From Kumtagia sp963839725 (GTDB lineage Bacteria > Pseudomonadota > Alphaproteobacteria > Rhizobiales > Rhizobiaceae), in the NCBI GenBank assembly GCA_963839725.1, contig CAWIWT010000001.1, positions 1 through 64,000 on the forward strand: a DNA stretch of 64,000 nt, given 5' to 3'. Made by a program: the position numbers and the translations under genes. Below are positions 33,146-42,551 of the stretch, piece by piece. The notes beneath the pieces were generated by a model. It saw only the letters and a list, made by a program, of their open reading frames with translations. It was not told the DNA's origin and searched no databases. The stretch's first letter is position 1; each line of letters starts with the position of its first letter.

Positions 33146-34501
33146 ATGAGGAAGAGTCTGTTTCTTGGCGTTGCGCTGTCCGCGCTTGCCCTCAGCTGGC
33201 CGGCTGCCGCCGAGCTGAAGTTCGAACCAGGTAAGGACAGCAAGTTCACCTGGGCGAATTACGAAGACCTCAAGAAGGTTGATCTGAAGGGCGAAACGCT
33301 GGCGATTTTCGGCCCGTGGCGCGGTGAGGACGAAGCGCTGGTGCGCAGCGTTCTCGACTACTTCTCGACCGCAACCGGCGCCGACATCAAGTATTCGTCG
33401 TCGGAAAACTACGAGCAGCAGATCGTCATCGATACGCAGGCTGGCAGCCCGCCGAATATCGCGATCCTGCCGCAGCCGGGTCTCATCCAAGATCTGGCCT
33501 CCAAGGGTCTGCTGGTGCCACTTGGTGATGATGTTGCCACCTGGGTCAAGGACAACTACGGCGCCGGCCAATCATGGGTCGATCTCGGCACCTTCAAGGA
33601 CAAGGACGGCAAGTCCGGCTATTTCGCTTTCCCATACAAGGCCGACGTGAAGTCGCTGGTCTGGTATTCGCCCGATAATTTCGAGGAAGCCGGCTACGAA
33701 GTTCCGAAGACGCAAGAAGAATTGGCTGCGCTTGAGCAGAAGATCATCGCTGACGGCGGCAAGCCGTGGTGCATCGGTCTCGGCTCCGGCGGCGCTACCG
33801 GCTGGCCGGCGACTGACTGGGTCGAGGACATCATGCTGCGCACCCAGAGCCCGGACGTCTACGACAAGTGGGTCACGGACGAGATTCCGTTCAACGATCC
33901 GGCCGTCGTCAACGCGATCGAAATCTTCGCCAAGATCGCAACCGACGACAAGATGGTGGACGGAGGCGCTCAGGCGGTTGCCGCGACAGACTTCCGCGAC
34001 AGCCCGAAGGGCCTCTTTTCCGTGCCGCCGAAGTGCTATCTGCATCACCAGGCGTCGTTCATTCCGAGCTTCTTCCCTGAGGGCACCAAACTCGGCGTGG
34101 ATGCGGACTTCTTCTACTACCCGGCCTTCGCCTCCAAGCCTGATCTCGGCACTCCGGTGCTCGGCGCAGGCACGCTGGCGATGATCACCAAGGACTCCAA
34201 GGCATCGCGCGAGTTCATCAAGTTCCTGCAGATGCCGCTCGCTCACGAGCTGTGGATGGCGCAGAGCGGCTTCGTTACGCCGTTCAAATCCGCCAACAAG
34301 GAAGCCTATGGCAGCGAAGCGCTGAAGAAGCAGGGCGAAATCCTCGCTGGCGCCACCACCTTCCGCTTTGACGGTTCGGACCTCATGCCGGGCAAGATCG
34401 GCGCGGGTGCCTTCTGGACCGGAATGATCGACCTCGTCGGCGGCAAGCCGGCGCCCGATGTTGCCGGCGACATCCAGAAGAGCTGGGACGCCATCAAGTA
34501 A
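33146..34501 (+). CDS. aglE: alpha-glucoside ABC transporter, substrate-binding protein
   Basis: 451 residues from the ATG at 33146 (GGGAGGAA upstream). A signal peptide (MRKSLFLGVALSALALSWPA) is followed by a CUT1 extracellular solute-binding fold: LAIFGPWRGEDEALVRSVLD, the AGSPPNIAILPQPGLIQDLA region and PFKSANKEAYGSEALKKQG. It captures trehalose, maltose, sucrose or similar alpha-glucosides in the periplasm. First gene of aglEFGAK; an intercistronic hairpin follows, as often seen after highly expressed binding-protein genes. Confidence 0.95.
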   Translation: MRKSLFLGVALSALALSWPAAAELKFEPGKDSKFTWANYEDLKKVDLKGETLAIFGPWRGEDEALVRSVLDYFSTATGADIKYSSSENYEQQIVIDTQAGSPPNIAILPQPGLIQDLASKGLLVPLGDDVATWVKDNYGAGQSWVDLGTFKDKDGKSGYFAFPYKADVKSLVWYSPDNFEEAGYEVPKTQEELAALEQKIIADGGKPWCIGLGSGGATGWPATDWVEDIMLRTQSPDVYDKWVTDEIPFNDPAVVNAIEIFAKIATDDKMVDGGAQAVAATDFRDSPKGLFSVPPKCYLHHQASFIPSFFPEGTKLGVDADFFYYPAFASKPDLGTPVLGAGTLAMITKDSKASREFIKFLQMPLAHELWMAQSGFVTPFKSANKEAYGSEALKKQGEILAGATTFRFDGSDLMPGKIGAGAFWTGMIDLVGGKPAPDVAGDIQKSWDAIK

Positions 34502-34542
34502 CCAGGCGTCGAATGCCGGCCTAAAAGTGCCGTGTTGCAGTT

Positions 34543-34568
34543 GATCCGGGCCGTCCTCGGCCCGGATC
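34543..34568 (+). repeat. intercistronic hairpin after aglE
   Basis: GATCCGGGCC and GGCCCGGATC form a perfect 10-bp stem around a GTCCTC loop with no T run. This suggests mRNA 3'-end stabilisation or partial attenuation that keeps AglE levels above the permeases. Confidence 0.6.
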
Positions 34569-34646
34569 GCAGGCAAGCTCAACCCATGGGAACACGTTCC
34601 GGACGGTGTTGGGCTGAAAAGCGGCCCGCACGAGGGGGAGGAACCT

Positions 34647-35660
34647 ATGGCGGCTCAGATATTATCAGCGATTATCGTTATCATTGTCGGTGTCGGCGGT
34701 TGCGTTGCCTATTTCTGGGGCGCCAACAAATTGCTCGACCTGGTGTTTCCGTCACGCGGCGTCAGCGGCGCCAATGCGGTGGATAATCTGCGGCGTCAGG
34801 GCGTTATACGTCCCTGGCTCTTCATCGGGCCCGCGCTGATCATCCTGACTGTCTATCTCATCTATCCGGTCGTCTCGACGCTCTTTCTGTCGTTCCATGG
34901 CAAGGCCGGTGAAAACTTCGTCGGCTTCGCCAACTATGGATGGGCGTTCTCCGACCGCGAGTTCCTGAATTCGATCATCAACAATCTGTGGTGGCTCATC
35001 GTCGTTCCGGCCGCGTGCACATTCCTTGGTTTGATCATCGCCGTGCTCACCGACAAGATCTGGTGGGGCACGATCGCCAAGAGCCTCATCTTCCTGCCGC
35101 TGGCAATCTCGTTTGTCGGCGCCAGCGTGATCTGGAAGTTCGTCTACGAATATCGTGGCGAGGGCCAGACGCAGATCGGTATCCTCAACTCACTCGTCAC
35201 CTGGTTGGGCGGCGATCCGCAGGTGTGGATTTCCATGCCTTTCTGGAACAACTTCTTCCTGATGGTCATCCTGATCTGGATCCAGACAGGCTTCGCCATG
35301 GTCATCCTGGCGTCGGCGCTGCGCGGTATACCGGAAGAAACCATTGAGGCGGCGGTCATTGACGGCGCCAACCCGTTCCAGATCTTCTGGAAGATCATGG
35401 TCCCGCAGATCTGGGGCACGATCATGGTTGTGTGGACCACCATCACCATCCTCGTGCTGAAGGTCTTCGATATCGTCCTGACGATGACCAACGGCCAATG
35501 GAGCAGCCAGGTTCTTGCCAACCTGATGTTCGACTGGATGTTCCGCGGCGGCGGCGATTTCGGCCGCGGCGCGACCATCGCCATCATCATCATGATCGCG
35601 GTTCTGCCGATCATGATCTGGAACATCCGCCAGGCGAACAAAGAGACGGGAGGACATTGA
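34647..35660 (+). CDS. aglF: alpha-glucoside ABC transporter permease 1
   Basis: 337 residues, GGGGGAGGA ribosome site. Hydrophobic segments span the length, with the first at residues 5-30. The EAA loop that contacts the ATPase is EAAVIDGANPFQIFWKIMVP. The family is the MalF-like inner-membrane half of CUT1 sugar importers. The stop is followed within two bases by the aglG start, so the two are co-translated. Confidence 0.95.
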   Translation: MAAQILSAIIVIIVGVGGCVAYFWGANKLLDLVFPSRGVSGANAVDNLRRQGVIRPWLFIGPALIILTVYLIYPVVSTLFLSFHGKAGENFVGFANYGWAFSDREFLNSIINNLWWLIVVPAACTFLGLIIAVLTDKIWWGTIAKSLIFLPLAISFVGASVIWKFVYEYRGEGQTQIGILNSLVTWLGGDPQVWISMPFWNNFFLMVILIWIQTGFAMVILASALRGIPEETIEAAVIDGANPFQIFWKIMVPQIWGTIMVVWTTITILVLKVFDIVLTMTNGQWSSQVLANLMFDWMFRGGGDFGRGATIAIIIMIAVLPIMIWNIRQANKETGGH

Positions 35661-35661
35661 G

Positions 35662-36828
35662 ATGGCACAGGCAAGCGGCAAATCCGCCGGCAAGTCGTTC
35701 TTCGGCCGTTTCGGTGTCCACATAGCGGTTCTGTTCTTCGTCATCTTTTGGACGATCCCAACGCTGGGCATTCTGGTGTCGTCGCTGCGCGACAAGGACC
35801 AGATCATCGCGTCGGGCTGGTGGAACTCGTTCACCAGTTCCAGCCAAACCGAGGCCGGCCGCCTGCCGGCGGCTGAGGCCCAGGTCGAGAAGGACGGCAA
35901 GTTCGTCATCGAAGGCAATATATTCGGCGACGCCCCGCATCGGGAAATCAGCGCGTACGGCCTCAAGGCCGCCAACCCGACGGAATTCGCACCCGGCGCT
36001 ACCGCCGACCTCGGGGATGGCGTGACGCTTGTCCTCAACGCCGACGGCACCTTCATCATGTCGTCGCCGAAGGCCTTCGAGGGCGAACGCGGCCAGCGGG
36101 TCTACTACGCATCTTCCGCACCGCCGCGCTTCACCACCGAGAACTACGAAACGGTGCTGTTTTCCGAAGGCATCGGCCGGTCGTTCCTGAACTCGCTGAC
36201 GGTAACGGTTCCTGCCACCATAATACCGATCCTGATTGCGGCTTTCGCGGCCTACGCGCTTGCCTGGATGCGGTTCCCAGGACGTGCACTGCTTATCGCC
36301 GTCATCATCGGCCTTCTTGTCGTGCCGCTGCAAATGTCGCTGATCCCGCTCCTGAAGCTCTACAACGGCGTCGGAACCTTCTTCGGCGTGCCGTCGAAGA
36401 CATATCTCGGCATCTGGCTGGCGCACACCGGCTTTGGACTGCCTTTTGCCATCTACCTGTTGCGCAGTTACATGGCCGGACTGCCGCGTGAATTGATGGA
36501 ATCGGCCCGCATAGACGGCGCCAGCGACTTCGAGATATTCATCAAGATCGTGCTGCCGCTGTCGTTTCCTGTGCTCGCCTCCTTCGCCATTTTCCAGTTC
36601 CTGTGGGTCTGGAACGATCTTCTGGTGGCGATGGTTTTCCTCGGTTCGGGGTCGGACCAGATTGTGCTCACTGCCAAGCTCAACGCGCTGCTGGGGTCCC
36701 GCGGCGGCGATTGGGAGATCCTCACCACCTCGGCCTTCGTTACCATCGTGGTGCCGCTGATAGTGTTCTTCTCGCTGCAGCGTTACTTCGTTCGCGGCCT
36801 GCTCGCGGGCTCGGTAAAGGGAGGCTGA
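35662..36828 (+). CDS. aglG: alpha-glucoside ABC transporter permease 2
   Basis: 388 residues. The first membrane helix (VHIAVLFFVIFWTIPTLGIL) is followed by an extra ~110-residue hydrophilic, probably periplasmic, insertion before the second helix. AglG proteins carry this, and it makes them longer than MalG. The EAA loop is ESARIDGASDFEIFIKIVLP and the C-terminus ends SLQRYFVRGLLAGSVKGG. It pairs with AglF to form the channel. Confidence 0.95.
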   Translation: MAQASGKSAGKSFFGRFGVHIAVLFFVIFWTIPTLGILVSSLRDKDQIIASGWWNSFTSSSQTEAGRLPAAEAQVEKDGKFVIEGNIFGDAPHREISAYGLKAANPTEFAPGATADLGDGVTLVLNADGTFIMSSPKAFEGERGQRVYYASSAPPRFTTENYETVLFSEGIGRSFLNSLTVTVPATIIPILIAAFAAYALAWMRFPGRALLIAVIIGLLVVPLQMSLIPLLKLYNGVGTFFGVPSKTYLGIWLAHTGFGLPFAIYLLRSYMAGLPRELMESARIDGASDFEIFIKIVLPLSFPVLASFAIFQFLWVWNDLLVAMVFLGSGSDQIVLTAKLNALLGSRGGDWEILTTSAFVTIVVPLIVFFSLQRYFVRGLLAGSVKGG

Positions 36829-36831
36829 TCA

Positions 36832-38499
36832 ATGCCATCGGCAGTTCGCCAGATCGAACATCCCGAAACGGCGCCCAATCGCGACTGGTGGCGTGGCGCG
36901 GTGATCTACCAGATCTATCCGCGCAGCTACCAGGACTCGAACGGGGACGGCATCGGCGATTTGAAGGGCATCATTCGCCGCCTGCCTTACATTGCTTCGC
37001 TGGGCGCGGACGCGATCTGGATTTCGCCCTTCTGCAAGTCGCCCATGAAGGACTTTGGCTACGACGTCACCGACTATTGCGACGTCGATCCGATGTTCGG
37101 TACATTGGCCGACTTCGACGCCCTGATCGCCGAGGCGCATCGCCTCGGCCTCAAGGTGATGATGGACGAGGTGATTTCGCACACATCCGACGAGCATCCC
37201 TGGTTCAAGGAGAGCCGGTCGAGCCGCAGCAATGCCAAGGCCGACTGGTTCGTTTGGGCGAACCCCAAGCCGGACGGCACGCCGCCCAACAACTGGCTAT
37301 CGATCTTCGGCGGCTCTGCATGGCAGTGGGACACCCGCCGCATGCAGTACTACCTGCACAACTTCCTCTCGGAACAACCCGACCTGAACTTCCACAATCC
37401 GGAGGTGCAGAACGCGCTGCTCGAAGTCACCCGGTTCTGGCTGGAGCGCGGGGTTGACGGTTTCCGTCTGGATACCATCAACTTCTATTTCCACTCGGCT
37501 GGCCTGGAAGACAATCCGGCGCTGGCGGAGAGTGAACGCAACGCGTCGATCGCGCCGTCGGTCAATCCTTACAACTTCCAGGACCATCGCTACGACAAGA
37601 GCCGCCCGGAGAACCTGAAATTTCTGGAGCGCTTCCGCGCGCTGCTGGACGAATATCCGGTGGCGGCGGCGGTCGGCGAGGTGGGCGATGCGCAGCGCGG
37701 GCTGGAGGTGGTGGCCGCCTATACATCCGGCGGCAATCGCGTGCAGATGTGCTACGCGTTCGACTTTCTTGGCCCGGAGAAGCTGTCGGCCAGCAAGGTC
37801 CGGTCGATCGTTGAAATCTTCGGCCGGGTCGCCACCGATGGCTGGTCATGCTGGGCGCTGTCCAACCACGACGTGGTCCGCCATGCCACCCGCTGGGGCG
37901 AGGACGAGGCCGACCGTACCGCCTATCTCAAGGTGATCTCGGCGCTGCTGATGTCGCTGCGCGGTTCCGTCTGCATCTATCAGGGCGAGGAACTCGGGCT
38001 CACCGAAGCCGATTTGTCCTTCGAGGATTTGCAGGACCCGTACGGCATCCGCTTCTGGCCCGAATTCAAGGGCCGTGACGGCTGCCGAACGCCTATGGTG
38101 TGGGAAGGCTCCGCCAAGAACGGCGGCTTCTCCCCGGCAAAGCCATGGCTGCCGGTTCCAGCGGACCACACCGCGCTCGCGGTTGACCGCCAGCAGGGTG
38201 TGTCGGCGTCGATGCTGGAACACTATCGCCGCTTCCTCGCTTTCCGCAGGGCACATCCGGCCTTCGCCAAGGGTGAGATTGAGTTCGTGGCTGCAGAAGG
38301 CAACGCGCTTGCTTTCACCCGGCGCCTTGGCAACGAGGAGATCGTCTGCGCCTTCAATCTCGGCTCGGGCGATGCATCTGTCGATCTCGGCAGGATCAAA
38401 TCCGTGCAGGATCTCGACGGGCACGGCTTTTCGGGAACGCGTGAGGGCGGCACGATCCGCCTCGGCAGCTATGGAGCCTGGTTCGGCCGTCTGGTCTGA
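36832..38499 (+). CDS. aglA: GH13 alpha-glucosidase
   Basis: 555 residues, no signal peptide, so cytoplasmic. GH13 motifs are AVIYQIYPRSYQDSNGDGIG, DEVISHTSDEHPWF, nucleophile Asp214 in GVDGFRLDTINF, acid/base Glu283 in VGEVGD and transition-state Asp347 in SNHDVVR. It hydrolyses imported alpha-glucosides such as maltose, trehalose or sucrose isomers to glucose. It starts three bases after aglG. Confidence 0.95.
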   Translation: MPSAVRQIEHPETAPNRDWWRGAVIYQIYPRSYQDSNGDGIGDLKGIIRRLPYIASLGADAIWISPFCKSPMKDFGYDVTDYCDVDPMFGTLADFDALIAEAHRLGLKVMMDEVISHTSDEHPWFKESRSSRSNAKADWFVWANPKPDGTPPNNWLSIFGGSAWQWDTRRMQYYLHNFLSEQPDLNFHNPEVQNALLEVTRFWLERGVDGFRLDTINFYFHSAGLEDNPALAESERNASIAPSVNPYNFQDHRYDKSRPENLKFLERFRALLDEYPVAAAVGEVGDAQRGLEVVAAYTSGGNRVQMCYAFDFLGPEKLSASKVRSIVEIFGRVATDGWSCWALSNHDVVRHATRWGEDEADRTAYLKVISALLMSLRGSVCIYQGEELGLTEADLSFEDLQDPYGIRFWPEFKGRDGCRTPMVWEGSAKNGGFSPAKPWLPVPADHTALAVDRQQGVSASMLEHYRRFLAFRRAHPAFAKGEIEFVAAEGNALAFTRRLGNEEIVCAFNLGSGDASVDLGRIKSVQDLDGHGFSGTREGGTIRLGSYGAWFGRLV

Positions 38500-38527
38500 A
38501 CCTCTAGGGATAAAAGGGAGGAAAATA

Positions 38528-39637
38528 ATGGCTGATCTCACCCTCAGGGATGTCAAGAAGGCATACGGCAACCTTTACACGCTTCACGGCATCGATCTCG
38601 ACATCCAGTCTGGCGAATTCATTGTGTTCGTCGGTCCATCCGGCTGCGGCAAGTCCACGCTTCTTCGCACGATCGCCGGGCTCGAGGAGATCACTTCCGG
38701 CACGCTGCAGATCGCTGGCGAGACCGTCAACGACGTGCCGCCGTCCAAGCGCGGCATCGCCATGGTGTTCCAGTCCTACGCGCTCTATCCGCATATGACC
38801 GTCTACGACAACATGGCCTTCTCGATGCGCATTGCCGGCGAGAGCAAGCAGGATATCGACAAGCGGGTGCGCAGCGCCGCCGAGATCCTGCAGTTGACCA
38901 AGATGCTTGAGCGACTCCCCAAGGCGATGTCGGGCGGCCAGCGTCAGCGCGTCGCCATTGGCCGCGCCATCGTGCGCAATCCGAAGGTCTTCCTCTTCGA
39001 CGAGCCGCTGTCGAACCTCGACGCCGCTCTGCGCGTCGCCACCCGTATCGAGATCGCCAAGCTCAAGGAATCGATGCCGAACACCACCATGATCTATGTG
39101 ACGCACGATCAGGTCGAGGCGATGACGCTCGCCGATCGCATCGTCGTTCTGAAGGATGGCCGCATCGAGCAGGTCGGCACGCCGATGGAGCTCTACAAGC
39201 ACCCGGGCAACCTGTTCGTCGCGCAGTTCATCGGCTCGCCGGCCATGAACATTCTACCGGCAACGATCAACAAGGCCGGCGCTGCCTCGGTCGTCGATGT
39301 CTTTGGCCGCAAGATCAATGTGCCGGTGGCGACGCCAAGCGATGCGGTCGGCATGACCGTCAGCTTCGGCGTGCGCCCCGAGGATCTCTCGGTCGCCACG
39401 AGTGATAACTTCCTGTTCGAAGGCAAGGTGGATTACATCGAGCAACTCGGCGAAGTGCAGCTCATTTATCTCGATATTGGCCGCCCGAATGAGCCGATCA
39501 CGGCAAAGCTGCCTGGAAACGCCGACGTCAAGCGCGGCTCGACCATGCGCTTCACAGCCGATCCGGGCGATCTCCACATCTTCGATGACAAGGGCCTATC
39601 CTTCGCGAGGCCGCGCATCGAAGCGAAGGCTGCCTAA
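38528..39637 (+). CDS. aglK: alpha-glucoside ABC transporter ATPase
   Basis: 369 residues from the ATG at 38528 (GGGAGGAAAA upstream). Walker A is GPSGCGKST, signature LSGG-type MSGGQRQRVAIGRA, Walker B VFLFDEPLSNLDA and H-loop YVTHDQVEAMTLADRI. The C-terminal TOBE/MalK-like domain (GVRPEDLSV) follows. It powers AglEFG. Last gene of the operon, with a hairpin terminator after it. Confidence 0.95.
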   Translation: MADLTLRDVKKAYGNLYTLHGIDLDIQSGEFIVFVGPSGCGKSTLLRTIAGLEEITSGTLQIAGETVNDVPPSKRGIAMVFQSYALYPHMTVYDNMAFSMRIAGESKQDIDKRVRSAAEILQLTKMLERLPKAMSGGQRQRVAIGRAIVRNPKVFLFDEPLSNLDAALRVATRIEIAKLKESMPNTTMIYVTHDQVEAMTLADRIVVLKDGRIEQVGTPMELYKHPGNLFVAQFIGSPAMNILPATINKAGAASVVDVFGRKINVPVATPSDAVGMTVSFGVRPEDLSVATSDNFLFEGKVDYIEQLGEVQLIYLDIGRPNEPITAKLPGNADVKRGSTMRFTADPGDLHIFDDKGLSFARPRIEAKAA

Positions 39638-39650
39638 TCGACTCCTCCCG

Positions 39651-41636
39651 TCAGGCGCCTTGCATCGGGCTCCCCGCAAGGGGGGCCCGATTGTCGTTCA
39701 GGCGGCGCCCACCTCGCGCTGAGCTAGTTGTTTTGGCGTTGATTGCGTCGATTTCGCCAACAAGAAATACTTCGATCGTTTCGCCCCTGCCACGCAGACT
39801 GTGCCGGCCGACGGGTATCGTCTCGAAACGCTCGTCGAGCCTCGACGCGGTCTCCGAGGATATGGCGATCGCTGTCGTGGTATCAGGCGCCACCACCTTG
39901 CCCAGCTCTTGCAGCCTTTGGCTGACATTCACAGTGTCGCCGACGATCGTATAATTCACGCGGTCGGAGGCGCCGATATTGCCGACGATGACGGGTCCCG
40001 TGTGGATACCGATCCGCACCCGCAAAGCCGGACGCCCTTCCAGCAGAGCTATCCGGTTATCGGCCTCAAGCTCTTCGCGGATGGTCGCTGCGGCGCGTAC
40101 GGCAGCGGCCGCGTGACCCTTAAGTCGATCCGGAGCGCCGAAGAACGCCATCATGCCGTCGCCGAGAAATTTGTCGACCGTGCCGCCCCGCGCGTCGATG
40201 GCGCGGCACAGGATGGCGAAATGGTGGTTCAGCAATTTTGCGCCGGCGGCGGCGTTCATTTGTTCGGACAGGGTGGTGAAGCCCGCAATATCGGTGAACA
40301 TGACGGTGACGATCGTCTCGCGCGGTTCGGCGATGCCAATCTCGCCCGTACGGACAAGCTTTGCGACGAGCGAGCGCGGAATATAGGTCGAGAAGGCGCG
40401 CAATCCGATCAGCATGGCATTGAAGGCCAGTGCCTGGTTGTCCAACTCAAGGACGCGGCTTCGCGGTAGTGGCGCGACGCCGTCAAGGTCGAAGTCCGCA
40501 ACGCGCTGTGCATGACCTGCAATCGCCTGCACCGGCTGCGACAGGCGCTTTCCCAGCAGGATCGCCGCGATGACGGCGCAGACAAGTGCCCCGAGGCCAA
40601 CCGCCGCTGACTGCCAGGCGCGCATGACCTCGTCACCGATTTCACCACGTGCGTAATAGGCGCCGATCGTCCACGGGCGCTCGCCATAGCCGGTGATCTT
40701 GCGTGTAATCGCCACGTAGGTCCTGTCCCCATTCCAAGGCATCAAGCCCTTGTCGCCGGTGTCTACTTCAATCCCCGAGACTTCGAAATCACGCGTTCCC
40801 TCTCTGTCGAACTCTGAGAACGGTCTGCGCATGGCATAGCGGGCAAGCACCGGGTCACCGAAATCGGCCAGGGACATCAAAGGCACGATACCCTCTTCAT
40901 GCGCCTTGGGGTCGGCCAGCCGCTGCTCCGCCAACACGTGGTCGTCGCCATCGAGAATGAAAGCGTGCGTGCCGAACCGGGTCGAAAGGTCGCGTGTGAT
41001 CCGCGACAGCGTTTGCAGTTCCACCGGCGCGACCGCCCAACCGCGGCGTATGCCGTTGCGTTGCAGCGGTACCGAGACATTGGCGAACAGGCCGAACTCG
41101 TTGGCCACGAAGGCCCCCCATTGAAGGCCATCAACCTTCCGTCGCTCCTCAAGCGCCGCGCGGACCTGCGGCGATGTTTCTGGCGCGACCTCCAGCGGAC
41201 GGATTTCCATCTCCGGGCCATCGTTGCTCGTCTGGCGCACAACGCCGCGCTGGTTCATGTCTTCGGTATAGATCAGCATTCCTTCTGCTTCAGGTACCGC
41301 AGCAAGCGCCCCGGACAACGCCGACGTCATCGCACCGCTGTCATCGATCTCGAAGCCGCCATCTGCATAGAGCCGGCCGATGCCATCGACTGCGCTTTCC
41401 GCCCGGCCCATATGGGAGCGCAGTGAGTCCTCCATCGCGTCGATCAGCAGGTTCGACTGGGTTCCGAGAAGATCGAAGGTATTGCGATAGTTGGCGGCCA
41501 CCGAGAGCGTCAGAACGCCACCCACCGACAGAAAGACCAGCGTGCCGAAGCTGAGCGCCAAGATGGCGGCGACCGGTATGCGTCGCCGTTTTTCGACGGG
41601 ACGGACGAAACGTACCGGTTCTGTCGTCGGGTCCAT
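39651..41636 (-). CDS. membrane-bound class III adenylate/guanylate cyclase
   Basis: 661 residues. The N-terminal helix (AAILALSFGTLVFLSVGGVL) is followed by a ~290-residue periplasmic sensor region, a second helix (SAAVGLGALVCAVIAAILLG), HAMP (LSQPVQAIAGHAQRVADFDL) and a C-terminal class III cyclase domain. Metal-binding Asp residues are in VMFTDIAGFTTLSEQM and VDKFLGDGMMAFFGAPD, and the transition-state region in RVNYTIVGDTVNVSQRLQEL. It makes cAMP or cGMP in response to an external signal. Convergent with aglK. It may link sugar status to second messenger levels, but that is inference. Confidence 0.92.
   Translation of the reverse strand: MDPTTEPVRFVRPVEKRRRIPVAAILALSFGTLVFLSVGGVLTLSVAANYRNTFDLLGTQSNLLIDAMEDSLRSHMGRAESAVDGIGRLYADGGFEIDDSGAMTSALSGALAAVPEAEGMLIYTEDMNQRGVVRQTSNDGPEMEIRPLEVAPETSPQVRAALEERRKVDGLQWGAFVANEFGLFANVSVPLQRNGIRRGWAVAPVELQTLSRITRDLSTRFGTHAFILDGDDHVLAEQRLADPKAHEEGIVPLMSLADFGDPVLARYAMRRPFSEFDREGTRDFEVSGIEVDTGDKGLMPWNGDRTYVAITRKITGYGERPWTIGAYYARGEIGDEVMRAWQSAAVGLGALVCAVIAAILLGKRLSQPVQAIAGHAQRVADFDLDGVAPLPRSRVLELDNQALAFNAMLIGLRAFSTYIPRSLVAKLVRTGEIGIAEPRETIVTVMFTDIAGFTTLSEQMNAAAGAKLLNHHFAILCRAIDARGGTVDKFLGDGMMAFFGAPDRLKGHAAAAVRAAATIREELEADNRIALLEGRPALRVRIGIHTGPVIVGNIGASDRVNYTIVGDTVNVSQRLQELGKVVAPDTTTAIAISSETASRLDERFETIPVGRHSLRGRGETIEVFLVGEIDAINAKTTSSARGGRRLNDNRAPLAGSPMQGA
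39664..39691 (+). terminator. hairpin terminator of the agl operon
   Basis: ATCGGGCTCCCC pairs with GGGGGGCCCGAT around GCAA (one G-T pair), followed by TGTCGTT. It lies inside the 3' end of the convergent cyclase gene. Confidence 0.6.
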
Positions 41637-41696
41637 GTCGCCAATGTGACGACAAGTCGGCGAATTGCAAGCGCGCGACCTTGCGCGCAGAACCTG

Positions 41697-42551
41697 TCAG
41701 GTGGGTGGGGGCATCGCCGACGGGCTCTGCTCGGCGCGGGAGATCCGGAGCCGCGAGATGAAGAAGGCGGCGACGAACGTGGCGCTCATCAGAAGCACGA
41801 TCGTGGGCGCTGGCGCGGAGTTCAGAAAAAAGCTCGCATAAACCCCGAGAAACGACGCAGCGACCGCCACTGCAACCGACACCAGCAGCATGCGTTCGAA
41901 GCGGTTGGTAAGCAGGAAGGCGATTGCGCCGGGCGCGATCAGCATGGCGATTGCCAGGATGATGCCAACGGCCTTCAGCGCACCTACGATCGTGAGTGAC
42001 AGCACCGACAACAGCCCGTAGTGCAGCAGCCGGATTGGAAGGCCGATGGCGCGGGCATGCTGAGCGTCGAAGGCGTGAAGCAAAAGGTCGCGGTGGAAAA
42101 TCAGCACCAGCCCCGCCGCGATCACGGCGATGATGCCGCTTTGCAGAACATCGCCCCACGAGAGGCCGAGTATATCGCCGAACAGGATGTGGTCGAGATG
42201 TACGTCGGACTGGATTTTCGTGTAGAGCACAATGCCCAGCCCGAACATTCCCGAAAACACGATGCCCATAACCGTGTCTTCCTTGATCCGGCTGTTCTCC
42301 TTCAGATATCCGGTGGCGAGCGCACACACCATGCCGGCCACGAAAGCACCGATCGCCAGCGGAATGCCGACAATGTAGGCGACGACGATACCGGGAAGCA
42401 CAGCATGGCTGATGGCGTCACCCATCAGCGACCAACCCTTCAGCACCAGGAAGCAGGAGAGCAGCGCCATCGGCAACGCAACCAGCAGCGAAATGATGAA
42501 GGCCTGCTGCATGAAGGCGAAGGCAAAAGGCTGGAACAAAGTGTCGATCAT
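41697..42551 (-). CDS. sitD: manganese/iron ABC transporter permease SitD
   Basis: 284 residues from the ATG at 42551, which overlaps the sitC stop by four bases; the open frame continues through sitC in another phase without homology. Eight or nine hydrophobic segments, with the ABC-3 signatures LSCFLVLKGWSLMGDAISHA, LPGIVVAYIVGIPLAIGAFV and LKAVGIILAIAMLIAPGAIA. Ends with a variable cytoplasmic tail. Last gene of sitABCD. Confidence 0.93.
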   Translation of the reverse strand: MIDTLFQPFAFAFMQQAFIISLLVALPMALLSCFLVLKGWSLMGDAISHAVLPGIVVAYIVGIPLAIGAFVAGMVCALATGYLKENSRIKEDTVMGIVFSGMFGLGIVLYTKIQSDVHLDHILFGDILGLSWGDVLQSGIIAVIAAGLVLIFHRDLLLHAFDAQHARAIGLPIRLLHYGLLSVLSLTIVGALKAVGIILAIAMLIAPGAIAFLLTNRFERMLLVSVAVAVAASFLGVYASFFLNSAPAPTIVLLMSATFVAAFFISRLRISRAEQSPSAMPPPT

